A stretch of 64,000 nucleotides of DNA from Telmatactis stephensoni (Eukaryota; Cnidaria; Anthozoa; Actiniaria; Isophelliidae), in contig JALIZF010001808.1 in the NCBI GenBank assembly GCA_029948255.1, positions 744,001 through 808,000 on the forward strand, given 5' to 3'. The notes beneath the pieces were generated by a model, which was not told the origin of the DNA, did no database searches, and saw only the letters and a program-made list of their open reading frames with translations. Of the stretch, positions 1 to 11,800 are shown in pieces. Positions within the stretch are counted from its first letter, which is position 1; each line of letters opens with the position of its first letter. A program made the position numbers and the translations under genes.

Positions 1-132
1 AAGCCAAGAAATCATAGAATTTCTTAACTATTTCTACATTGAATTTCTCCATCATTCTGCATTCTACATTCTCAGTAAAGCAGATCACGTAGTGATGGTG
101 TTTCCTAAGATATCCAGTGACAACAAGCCTCC

Positions 133-660
133 TCAGATTTCCAGGACCTTCCTTAAATCCCTTGCCGTATTGAGTAACACACTTGTTTGAAGTTTTTCAG
201 GTTTTATGGAAATGTTGATTTCCTTAAGTCTTTGTTTAAGAGTTTTCGGAATTGTACCCAAGGACTTAATAACAATTAGAACTGAACCTTTCATATCCCA
301 TAGCGTTTGTAGTTCTCTTCTTAGATCTTGCTTTTGAGAAAGAAGGTAATCCGCTGGTACCGCAAAGCATGCAGTTATTTGACGTGTTCTTTTCCTTGTC
401 AATGACTATCATATCAGGTCTTCGTGTTTCAGTTCTATGACATGATCAGTCTAAACAGAGACGTCTGGTAAGATCTTGAACTTGTTGAAAATGTTCATAC
501 CGTTTTGCTTACACACTGGCGAGGAGATCTGACAAAAGCCGGGGGTTTATCAAGATTATCAAACATTTCCTAGTGAATAGCTTTTCCTACCCAATCATGT
601 CGTCTTTTGTATTCCCTTTTCCTTTTGGGGTTCTCACAAAGAAAATGCGTAACAGTTTCA
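133..660 (-). pseudogene. Decayed non-LTR retrotransposon (LINE) C-terminal relic
   Basis: On the minus strand, 402-133 encodes 89 residues ending in a stop. They match the region downstream of the reverse transcriptase in many animal LINEs: an FAVPADY-type segment, then LWDMKGSVLIVIKSLGTIPK, then SVLLNTARDLRKVLE. Upstream, at about 660-570 on the same strand, a second piece reads YKRRHDWVGKAIH, which resembles the conserved KRRHDxVAxxxH motif that precedes this region in such elements. Between the pieces (about 570-400) the frame is broken by stops and shifts (a fragment like HVIELKHEDL is visible), so this is dead. No intact RT or endonuclease is in the window, because the element is 5'-truncated or interrupted by AT-rich sequence at 660-760. 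Family assignment is from memory of the motif, not a search. Confidence 0.7.
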
Positions 661-2325
661 TCATTATTATTATTATAATTAATAATAATCGTCATCATCA
701 TCCAATTTAATATATTTATATTTAATATATATAATATTATATCAAATAGACATAAATAGTATATATAAATACGACAGGGGCAACCAATCATTGTTGACCC
801 TACACAACAGTTCAAGTTTTTCCCTTTAATTCACTCATCTGTGGACAGGATTAGGCCTGACTTATCGTTCTGATGACAGATTCATATCAGCGCAGATTTC
901 TGCATTGCTCCATTGACTTGTCTTCCTTTTTCCTCACTACTGTAAAACAGTCGTTTCACCTCTTTTAACGTCTCAAATCCTTCGCCTAGATGGGATCACG
1001 TTCACCTTGTATCCATCGTCGTCGTCGTCGTCGTCGACGTCGTCGACGTCGTCGTCGTCGTCTTCTTCTTCTTCTTCTTCTTCTTCATCATCATCATCAT
1101 TTGGAGGCTCTAAGCTAGCTCAGATTCAACGTTGTAACTCTATAAAAGCTTATTCTTTGCAAATGACTGTTCACCTTTTTGTCTGTTGCCATGACAATGA
1201 GTTGTCGTAGTGATTCGTTCGGTTCCAAAACATTTCACAATTTTGAAAAGAATTCTCATAATTCGTTTAGAAACTCTCTACATGTGATAAAGCCGCCTCA
1301 GTTACCAAGAGAGTGCCTTTATTTTGCACAACGGGTAACCTCCTATCCAACGCAAGCATCATATCGTGACTTTACTATTCGAGCTAACGTTTTCCTTGCG
1401 AATAAGTTAAGTTGACAGCCAGCATTAATAATTTAATAGTTGAATTTGTGGTGTCGTTTATTCAACGTCTAGTGTCGATAACACTTGTAGTTCGATGTAC
1501 TTTTACATTTTAATAGAAAATGCAAAAATCCCTAATCATTTCTGAAAATCGTCAGTAGAATCTGTGTTTTCATGTTAAAATGTACTACTTTGATAAATTC
1601 TAATAATTAATTTCCTGTTTTGATATTTGACTCTTTTAACGAAAGAGCATACTACTTCAGGTGCTTCACACAGCTTGAAATTTTTCTTGCAACCGTATTT
1701 ACTTGATAAAGCTGGTAAGTGTTGACAATTTGCGAAACTGTAAAAGTATTTTTGTTCTAAGGAGATGAATGTACACTTTTTTTACAAAATGCTAAGGTAA
1801 TTTCCGGAAAAAAATCATAATAAAAACAATTATGTTTTCACAAGTGACCACAACTTTGCATATCTTACTAGATATTCGACTGTGAGAATAATAGCTTGTT
1901 AATATTCGTTGTTCTTCGTTGTATTATTGTCAGTAAATTCATACAGTTAAATAAATTCAGAATTGTCAAAGATGCTAATTTAATCGATTATTTTTAGATT
2001 AAGCGTCTTCCTACAGCAACAACTTCATCCACAGCTTTCTTTATTGCTAAATTCATAATACAGAAATATAGATAAGTTATTGTCAAAACTGATTGTTCAG
2101 ATAAGGCAAGAGAAAGAACGAGAAAAAATACCGGTCCTTTAAGTGTCTCAATATATTATCTTTTCAATACGTATACAGTGCAAACTTTCGCTATATAATT
2201 ATTATTGTGACTTGTTATGAATCTATTTCGACAAAACTGTTTGGTATATATAAATTTTCAATACTGCTTTAAGACGTATCTTTAAATAGATTTGCTGTTG
2301 TTTCAATTTGTTGTTTATCAATTTT
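661..2325. other. Gene-free AT-rich stretch with simple repeats
   Basis: It contains an ATT/AAT-rich tract (660-702), AT-rich sequence to about 770, and a trinucleotide tract at 1015-1100. The short open frames here are low-complexity or have no recognisable motif. It may include the promoter and 5' UTR of the CNG channel gene that follows, but I see no clear core promoter. Confidence 0.5.
1015..1100. repeat. Compound trinucleotide microsatellite (CGT)n-(CTT)n-(CAT)n
   Basis: Runs of GTC/CGT with two ACGTCG interruptions pass into (CTT)n and then (CAT)n. The poly-serine reading frame across it is a by-product of the repeat. Confidence 0.95.
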
Positions 2326-2825
2326 TCAGATATAGGAAGAAGGTTCCAAAAAGGTAAGCGTCCTGTAAAACTTGCAAATACATCAAGTAATCCTTCAAAT
2401 TGGATTACTCGTTAATATTCCAGTCACCAAAATAATATACTATGAATCGCAAACGTTTAGGGACTAAATTATCTTGGAAAAATCTTGAAGACTCTAAACG
2501 CCCGGGTACAGAGTCGAAAGGAAGTAACATTGTACGCTATGTCGAGTGCCTTTCAAACAACTGGAGTGATAATATATCGACAGCAAATAGAAAAGAAATA
2601 TTACCCCGTTTCGTATTATTTTCCAATAAGTCCTTTAAAGTACATTATGCTATATCCTTTAAGCAGTCCATCTTTGCATTTAAAAGGTCTTCAGGCTTTC
2701 GTCTTTTGAGCCAATCAGAAAACATTACTTCAACTTATATCGTTTTTGTTACAAAAATAGGAATGTTAGAACACGAAGGCTGATTCGATTCTTTACACCA
2801 GTTTATAACACGTTGCTATGAGAAA

Positions 2826-5800
2826 ATGTCAGAAATAAATCATCCCCAAGTCCAAAGTGAAACGGTAAGTGCGTATTTAATCTGACATTTAGCATCTACG
2901 CTCCGTTTAAATTAGTCTTCCCCAGTCCTCTACTAACAATATACAAATAACAGTAGAAAGAACAATCGCGCTCTTTAGCGTTCTACGGCTCCTTAAAGTT
3001 GGGCTAAAGCCCGTCGGTTTCGTTCGCAGGCAGAGCAACAAAGATTTACGACCATGGCAAACCTGTGGTCTATGTTAAAGGACATGTATGTCTCTCGGCA
3101 GGCGCAAACTCCGCGTTATAAGACGCCAAGGATGGCTACATTAGCTTTGGAAGTATTAGCGGAGAGCAGAGAGGAAGCAAAGGATTTGGTGTATTATGAC
3201 GCCCTTAAACGAGTCACTGAGTCTAGCAAGGTCAGTATAAAACGCCAGATTGTTACAGGTTGCTAAGCTTTAGAAGTCAAGTTAACGCCAACTAACTTAA
3301 GGCAATAAGTACACTACCAGCTCGGTCATCTAACTATACTCTCAAGTTCTGATTTTCTTTTTGTACTGATATTTTGTTCAAATTTTAATATCAAGTTTCT
3401 GTGTCTTTATGCCTTAGAGTTCATAAAAAGACATTACAGTGATCTTTATTTCTAGAATTGCTTGGTTTCCTTGGCTGAGTTATTTGAACGAAATTTGTAC
3501 TCGATATGTATTCCTTTTGACATGTAAAACAAGCGAATGTTTGCTGAGGGATGAATTTGTAGACATAGCTTGATGCTTGTGGTAAAAACGTTTGTGATGG
3601 TTAGACTTGTGCAGATTAAAGCAGACGTTAATTATCTCTGACGTCTCGTGGTCCCTCATATTGCCAATAAAGCGATTATACCACGATAACTTTTAGTATT
3701 TGCCTGTTATTCAGAGCAAGGGAAAATCCTTTTGTTATCCTAGAACATCTGTCAAGAATGAAATGTTTTTCTATATCTGTAATTTCCGTGCACATGTAGT
3801 CTTTTGCATCATGAATCCATTACTACTGCTTTTCTTAATTGCCATGTTCCTCTTTAACGACTGCTTTATTCATATTATTGGAAATGCATGCATTTTATAT
3901 GGAAATTTGTTAGCACTTCAACGATAGAACGCCGGCAGGATTGACTGTGGAAACCTTCACTTATAATTGTCACTTAAATTCTGGATTTGCTAGCCATCTC
4001 CCATGCAGTGAAATAATTCGTGCTGTATAGCTACTTTCGATAAACAATTCAATTTGTACTCCAATCGCGTTAAGACTGATGAAGAGCCTTATATTAAGAC
4101 AGTCATTACTATTGATTCTAGTGGCGAGTTTTGGGACAGCACAATTGATTGTTGATTCTTCTATGTTTAATTGATCAAACTGACCAATATCGTGGTTTGG
4201 AGGGAGGGGAGTGCAAGGAATGATTGTCATTCCAACTTTTTACGGCAAGGGGACAGGAGATACAACATGTACAATAAATAGACAACTAACCACTGATCTT
4301 TTCTCTCTTATGTTATATGTACAGGATGACAAATTAAGGTAAGAAGAATTCTTCTTAATACGGACCAACTTTTTGTTTACCAAAAGGCTTTCCATCCGTC
4401 TAAGGCCCGTTGACATGAAGCGAGTTGCCCCTGGGTAGTAGCGATAACTCTTTTGTTTTCTTTTCTCTGGGGGACACAAAACAAAAGAGTTATCCATGCT
4501 ACCAGGGACAACTCGCCTTCATGTGAACGGGCCCTTAGAAGTGTAGTACTGAACGGCATGTAATGCAGATCGGTGCTAATTGTGGTATTGTTTAAACGGT
4601 TTATCTTATTGGTTAAAACATGAAAAATTGCTATAACTTTATAGGGAACCACACATCTTTATTTTTATTCACTGACATGATTTCCTTTTAGAGATAATTC
4701 GTCTGGGTTTAAATACAACAAACGTTTTTAACTCTAGAGAAAATCTTTTAAGAAACGAGTTTCAATACATTTTACCTCAAAAACATGTTTTCCATAGATG
4801 ATACATCTCCGGTATGAAAATCTCAAAATTTTGACGTGGGGAAAGCGTTATGCCGCAGGACAGTAGGAAGTACTATAGTACTACAGGGCCATTACTTAAT
4901 TAGCGTTTCCTATTAGTTTACTATTTCTATTAGCTAAATATTATTTAAATTTCCCAATTCAAACAAGCTCATTGAAGGCGGGTTTTTTTTCCAATCTGCA
5001 GACAGTAAACGAAAGACAGCTGTAGTACGGTTACATAAAAATGTCCTGTTTGTTGTTCATTTTTCAGTGACAATATTACCGATGGTCTGACTGGAGGAAG
5101 TACCGAAGAGGATAGCAGCTCTTTAGGCTTACAAATTCTCCCCTCGACCCCAGTGTGGAAATCATTGTCCAGATACATCTTAGCTTTAGTAAGTATATCT
5201 AGCCTTCGAACATTGTACAAGGCGAAATACTTTCTTCGTGAACTCTTTCCTTGTTTAGAGAATCGTCCTAGGTTTTTAGCTTGAACACTGATGAAATTCG
5301 AGGAAGAGAACAGCTGAAGCTCTCCTAATCTTTCTCGCGGTTATGCTTTGTTCTACAGATTGTCAAGGGCAGTAGCTTTTCTCTCGATCCTGAGGGCACT
5401 TTGTACTACATGTGGGCGGTAAGACAATACAATGCATTTTATATTTTTTACTTTGATTTGGCTGTGGTGTGGAAACTTCAGTGGATAATACCAAGAGAAA
5501 ATGAGGTAAGAGAAGGAAACCCCGTGATCCATCATATGCCCCGTTTGATGCTATTTTTAGAGCCTCGTCACCATGACGTCGACTTAACCAAGACCATTTT
5601 CGAATTTTTTTGTACTCCATTTGCCCTTTTTCTCAAGTTTAAACTCTTTTTGATTTCATCGACAAACGTTATACACCTTTTTTTCGCCATTGTGATCTTG
5701 ATGCAATGCGAAAGCTTGCGCGCTCTCGGCGACCAATCAGATTCACTCTAAATATAGCATCAAACGGGGCATATGATTGTCCAAAGACCTAATACGCGCG

Positions 5801-8800
5801 ATTCCTTCTCTTACCTCATCTTCTCTTGATAATACTGATAGCAGCCGTTATTTTTTCGTACGAGTGGGAACTGACCGCGCGGTGCCGAGACTGTGACTGA
5901 CACTGCCATAATGTCTATAAAAACATTCTAAGAGGTTGTTGTAATGGAGGCGAGTTGTCCTGATAACCTTGAACCTGGGTAACCTTTGAACCTGGTGACG
6001 TCCTGCATGGGCCCGGTTCAAAAGCTCAGGATTAAATCTAAAGAAAACCATTGATTTTAACTCAGGATTAGCGTTAATCTCCCTTCGAACAATCGGACCG
6101 AGTTGTAGTAGCTGTGTAATATTAAAGAGAGGAGAAATACCATATTTTTCTGTATCTTGTATTGTTATCAATCTCAAAAGTCGGTATAAAATAGCCATAA
6201 AAACCTCATTGTTTTTTTTGCAGGGTGCCACTACTGTAGCTGTTTTCTACAATTTCTTGACTGTCATTTTAAGGATTGCTTTCTCTGAGGTCCGATCTGA
6301 GGTAACACTGTGCGGTGATTGGTCACTTGATGTTCGTACGATTATCTAATGACGTCACAAGTGTTATGATTGTGCTTCAGTTATATCACTATCGAGTCAA
6401 TGCTTGAAATAATTGATGTCAGTTTATTTTTTATTGATTGATCAGCAAACTTTCTGTTGGATTCTGTGGCCTGGAGACTTGATTGCTGACATCATGTACC
6501 TACTAGATATTGGTATACAGTTTCGTAAAGCTTACAGAGATGACCATGGGATTATGGTAAGACATGAGCAAATGTAGTTTATCGCTATGATAGATTGGTT
6601 ATGATGACTGTTGTATATGATTTTTTATGACAAGTGGCGATTGAAGTAGTTGTGACGATAATGATGATGATCATGATGATGATGATGATGATGATACTAA
6701 TATAGTCTTATGATATAACTAGATAAGTGATCCCAGGAAGATGGCGATAAATTACTGTAGCACCACGTTCTTCATTGCTGATTTACTGTCAGTTTTCCCT
6801 TTGGAAACTCTAGGTTGCCTTTTCTCAGGTTAGCCTCGATTTTATTTCCATTTTATTCAACGTGCCACATTTTGTACAGTTTAATTTGTATGTTATTGTA
6901 TTTTATTACGGACTGGACTGGACAAAAAATTGAAGGGTAGCCGAATAACGTGTGGTTAGAGCAGATTTCGTATGAGTGTGAAACGGACCGTGTCGTGCCG
7001 TGACCGTGTCAGTGCCGTGTTGTCTATAAAAACATTCGAAATTCCTGCCGTAACCGTGCCGTGACCGTGCGGTGCCGTTTTCACAGTCATATCAAATCTA
7101 CTCTATTATGCATCAGAGACTTAGTCTGAGCTCTGTCATTGAAAATACCTCATCCATGCACAGGTCGTGTAGGTTGATCGGAGAGAAGGGCTAGTTCCTG
7201 AAAGCCCTATTAGCCCTAACCCAGACTCGTACCCAGTCGCTTCTTCTTATTCGCGAAGTGATTGACAGGAAGGATTTAGCGAGCTTGCGTTGCCCCTTCT
7301 TCCCAAGCGCCTTTGCGCGCCCCAATCCCTTTCCCAGGTTCCTTTGTGGATAGAAAAAATAAGTGGCGACTGGGTACGAGTCTGGCCCTAACCCAGGTTC
7401 AAAACAAATGGTTTTCTTAAGAATTAATCCTCAATTAAGCGCTAATCGGGTTTTCAGGAGCTCACGCCAGGAGAGGGAAAACCCACGTTATCCACGTCAT
7501 CTGGGACTGCGGTTACCACCACAGATTTAACAAATCTCATGTTCTAATATCCTCGTTCTTCAGGGGAACATTTTCCAGTTTTTCGTATCCCTCGTCTCTT
7601 GAAGCTGCATTACGTTCTGGGCTTTTTTGAAGTCAGTGACCTACGTACAAGTAAACCCAATCGGTTAAGAGCCTTCAAGTTGACCCTGTACTTAGGGATA
7701 GCCATGCACTGGGTTGCCTGTGCTTATTACATGATTTCTGAGTACGAGGGCTTGGGCTCTAATAGTTGGGTTTATCCAAAAGCTACAGGATTAGATGGAC
7801 GGCTTTCGAGGTGAGCTGAAGGCATATTTAATTCATTATAGGTTAATCCAGGATAGGATAAATAGAGTAGAGGTTGTGGATTTAGTATTTGAATTGTAGA
7901 ACGGATCAACATGATGCACATAGTAGACCTTCGTAACGCAGTAACCTGCAGTTGTCTCGAATAATGGAAGAATTTGAAAATTCAATTTGCTTTGGGATTG
8001 GGGAGGCCAGAGAGAAAACACTAGAAAAATAGAGAGTTTTTCGATGGGATATCGGGTATCTTGGGTCGAAGGTATTGAGGCAAAACGAAAATCATAGAGC
8101 TGTTGTCCACTAGTTACTCGAGCCATGCCATCGAATCCTTATCCACGAGTTCTCCTAGACTGCGGGCAGTCCCTCCTTTTCCTTCCAGAATCAGTAAAAG
8201 CGAGCGCCAAGAATATCTGGTATTCTTGGCGCTCGCTTTTAATGATTCTGGAGGGAAAAGGAGGGACTGCTCGCAGTCTAAGTTCTCCAAGCTATTATTC
8301 CACACGTCCATGGAACATTTCGAGATAGAGAGGTAGCGGAGCATTCCTCAAAGACGAGCTTAAATATCGTCCACGTGTTACCCAACCGCCCATTTCACCC
8401 TTATCCACGAGTTACCCAAACCACAAATTGATAGAATATGTTGTCTTTACAGGAAATACATCAAGTCTTTGTACTGGTCGATTTTGACCCTGACTACTAT
8501 AGGAGAGACACCAGAACCCATTACTAATATGGTAAGAAAAACCTCGACCTCTTTCAAGGGCCCTTTTCGTTTCGTTTGGACAGTTTGGCCACACCCCAGC
8601 AACCAAGCTGCAAACCCTGTGTCAAGCCTCTACTATGACAGTTGTTTTTGTATCGTTAGCTGACCAAAAACGGTGTTTTTTTTTCATTCTTGATATTAGG
8701 AGCACGTGTTTACGGGGTTTATGTTTCTGCTGGGGATTTTCGTCTTTGCTGCAGTTGTTGGTAATGTAGGAGATGTCATAAGTAACATGAACGCTGCAAG

Positions 8801-11800
8801 GACGGACTTTCAAATCAAGTAAGTAACATGTACCTTCCAGACATGATACTATTTCTAGTCCAAGATATCATGAATGTCATTGTGTTGCTGTCACTACACT
8901 GCTACTGGAAAATCTTCAAGATGGACTCCCATCTGACTATAGTGGAACACACTTACAGGTCAAAAATGCTGTTCGTATTAACGGTTGGTCGTAAGACGGC
9001 GTTCCACTATTTGTCCGTTTTGTCAGTTTAATAGTGAGGACTACCATTACCATCTTATCAAGTTATCAATTGAGAGGCCTTCCATGTTTCATTTGTGACG
9101 TAAATGCACTAGACACGAGTCATTAACAAAGTAGCAAAGGGTTCTAATGATGGTTTGGCTCGTCTTCTGCTGTTACAAGTTTTAAAATACGACTCATGGT
9201 ATTATTTATGTCTTCAGAATGGACTACATCAAGTGGTTCATGGAGCACCATGATGTCCCAGTCACCGTACAGGAAAGAACCAAGAGATGGGCTTATTACG
9301 CATGGAGTAGGTAAGATACAAACAAACCCTTCTTCTGCACAAAAACCTGGAACTAATCTGAACGTTTTATCCAACTAGATCCTGAAATAGTCTCGAGTGT
9401 ACTGATTGATTCTGAGGAAAATACTGTTTACATACTGTGTATGATACTTTGTATATTAGTCTCTCACCACGCGGAACACACACACACACGCATGCGCACT
9501 CATACTATAATTATGCATCTCATTACAGATCCCACGCTCTTCATGAAGGTGATGCCATGGCTATGCTTCCACAGAGACTCAGGGCAGAAATAGCCATACA
9601 CGTGCATTTAGCAACACTGAAAAAGGTATAGTGGAACTCCAACATAAACGACTACTTTGTAATTTACTTTGGATTTTGATGGGTAGGTAAACATCGTCCA
9701 TTAATACTGGAGCAAGTGTAGTTCAGGTGGTTAGTGCGCGGCTTTCTGATGCAAGAGGTCCCGGTTGAGTTCGATTCCCAGTCACCTTATACTTGTTTCG
9801 ACTTCTTTCCATTCTGTGTAGCTTTAAGTAAATACCCTTAAAATCCCTTAAATACCCTTAAAACGGAGCACTGATGAAAATAGGGGGTAAAGAGCGCACC
9901 GTCGACTTCTTGGGAGACCATCGCGTTCTGCTGAAGGAACTACCTACGCTATAAATATTAGTGCTTTGCTTTAATGCGTTGTCAAAACTGTTTTTCCAAA
10001 ATAAAGGTAAAGATATTCAAGGACTGTGATGAAGGCTTACTGTGTGAACTGGTTCTTAAGCTGAGACCACAGATCTTCTCTCCTGGTGATTATATTTGTA
10101 GATGTCGAGAAATAGGTGAGTTGAACTTCTTCTTCTTCTCTTCTACCATGGTTATAAAGCCACGTATAGCAGCAAAATTGCACACCAAAATTGTCGTGTG
10201 TTTCTCTACCCAGCGCATGTCACAATACCATACCCAATGGGGTTAATTTTCTCTTTCTTGCTCATGACATTTTCAGGTCGAGAAATGTACATTATTAATC
10301 GTGGTAAGGTCGAGGTAAGTAAGATATTACTGAGACTAACCCTCTAAAGTGTTTTAGCTTCCACTGTGTTAGCTCCTTCCTGCTGGAGAGAAGGATTGAG
10401 AAAACAAGCGCTCTTGCACTAAGTATGTACTTTTTTAGAGAAAAAGACAAAATATATGCGTCTATTAGCTCTTGAATTTTTGAAGAGAACTGGACTATTG
10501 TAATATATAGTCACACTGATGGCGAAAGTCGAAATATTAGTATACTGTGTGATTCAAATCTTAGATTCCCACATGCATGTTTAGGTTATCTTATATACTA
10601 AATTTTTCTATTTATCACCATGCAGGTGATCGTACCAGATGCAACGACAGGAGAACAAGTTGTAGTAGCGAGTTTGTCAGAAGGCAATTACTTTGGAGAA
10701 ATTAGTTTATTAAGATTAGATGGAGGTCGCAACAGGTTGGTTGATTTGTTGATTTGTTGACGAAACAAAATTATTGATATTACCGTCATAGTCTCTCTCC
10801 GTACTAGTCTTCTACCCATTTCCCTACGATCCGCTAGCTTGCGGTAGTGCCGGATCGTATAGGAATCGGAGCAACAGCTGCGAACTAACGTCAACAGACA
10901 CAAGGGCGGTGTCCACTTTACAAGGACGTCCGCTTTAGTGAAGTTTGCTGCAGCTTTGAAATTTGACTTGTTTACTTTTGCTTCTTGTGTGATTTAACAG
11001 ACGATCTGCTGATGTACGCTCAGTTGGATATTCCGAGTTGCTGTGTTTATCACAAAGAGACCTGATGGAGGTAAACTTGTCTTGCTGCTGGAATCGGACT
11101 TTCACACTGTTGTCTTCTCAATGTTTTCGTGTCATTTTGTTTCTTTTATTATCCCTTTTCACTTGCATCCTCTTCTCACTCCTAGATGTATTTTTTATTG
11201 TTAAACTCTGTTTATTTCAGGCACTAGAGGAATATCCAGAAGCAAAAACAGTCCTTGAATCTCAAGGACGAGACAGGTATAGTGTGCTATTTGGCGTGTA
11301 TGCTGTTTGGTTTGAAATACTTGGAGTAGTCATTCGAAATCGCCTATTGTCCCTCTAGTTACCTTTAATCACAACTGAAGTCCCAAAAATTTATTTTTCT
11401 ATTTTTCTTGTAGCTATTCAGAAAAGTTATTGTCAAACGTGGATGTCATTCTATTTTGTAATACACCCTGAATAGCCCGTTAACCGAAAACCTTTTGTTG
11501 TTTCCCCTCACAACTACAATTTAGATTACAAAGAACAAAGTCAGAAGCTTTAAGAATACCTCTCAAGGCAACATTAGACAAAACAGACGAGCAGAGACTT
11601 AACTTAAGTAAGTATAGGAAACTGAATAATCTTGTTGCATAACGTCAATACTCCGGCTGCAAATCTGTAGTATTTCCTGTAGTGTTTGAAGCACCCACTC
11701 ACTATTTCTGTGAAAGTAATCAAAGTTAGAGTCATGATGGACTGTCATCGTACAGCAGCATGATTACCGTCGTCATTATTAAAATCTAAACTTGTTCTTT

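Noticed and set aside
2327..2353. Possible short exon between TTTTTCAG and GTAAGC upstream of CNG exon 1
   Set aside because: It could be a 5' UTR exon, but there is no coding link or phase test to support it.
2442..2783. 113-codon frame as an alternative CNG N-terminus
   Set aside because: It ends in a stop before exon 1, has no good donor in frame and no motif.
5401..5751. 116-codon frame as a separate gene
   Set aside because: Its first part is CNG exon 5 and the remainder is intron and foldback sequence.
9720..9790. tRNA gene
   Set aside because: There is no complete cloverleaf, and the downstream body is shared with a second locus, so it is a SINE.
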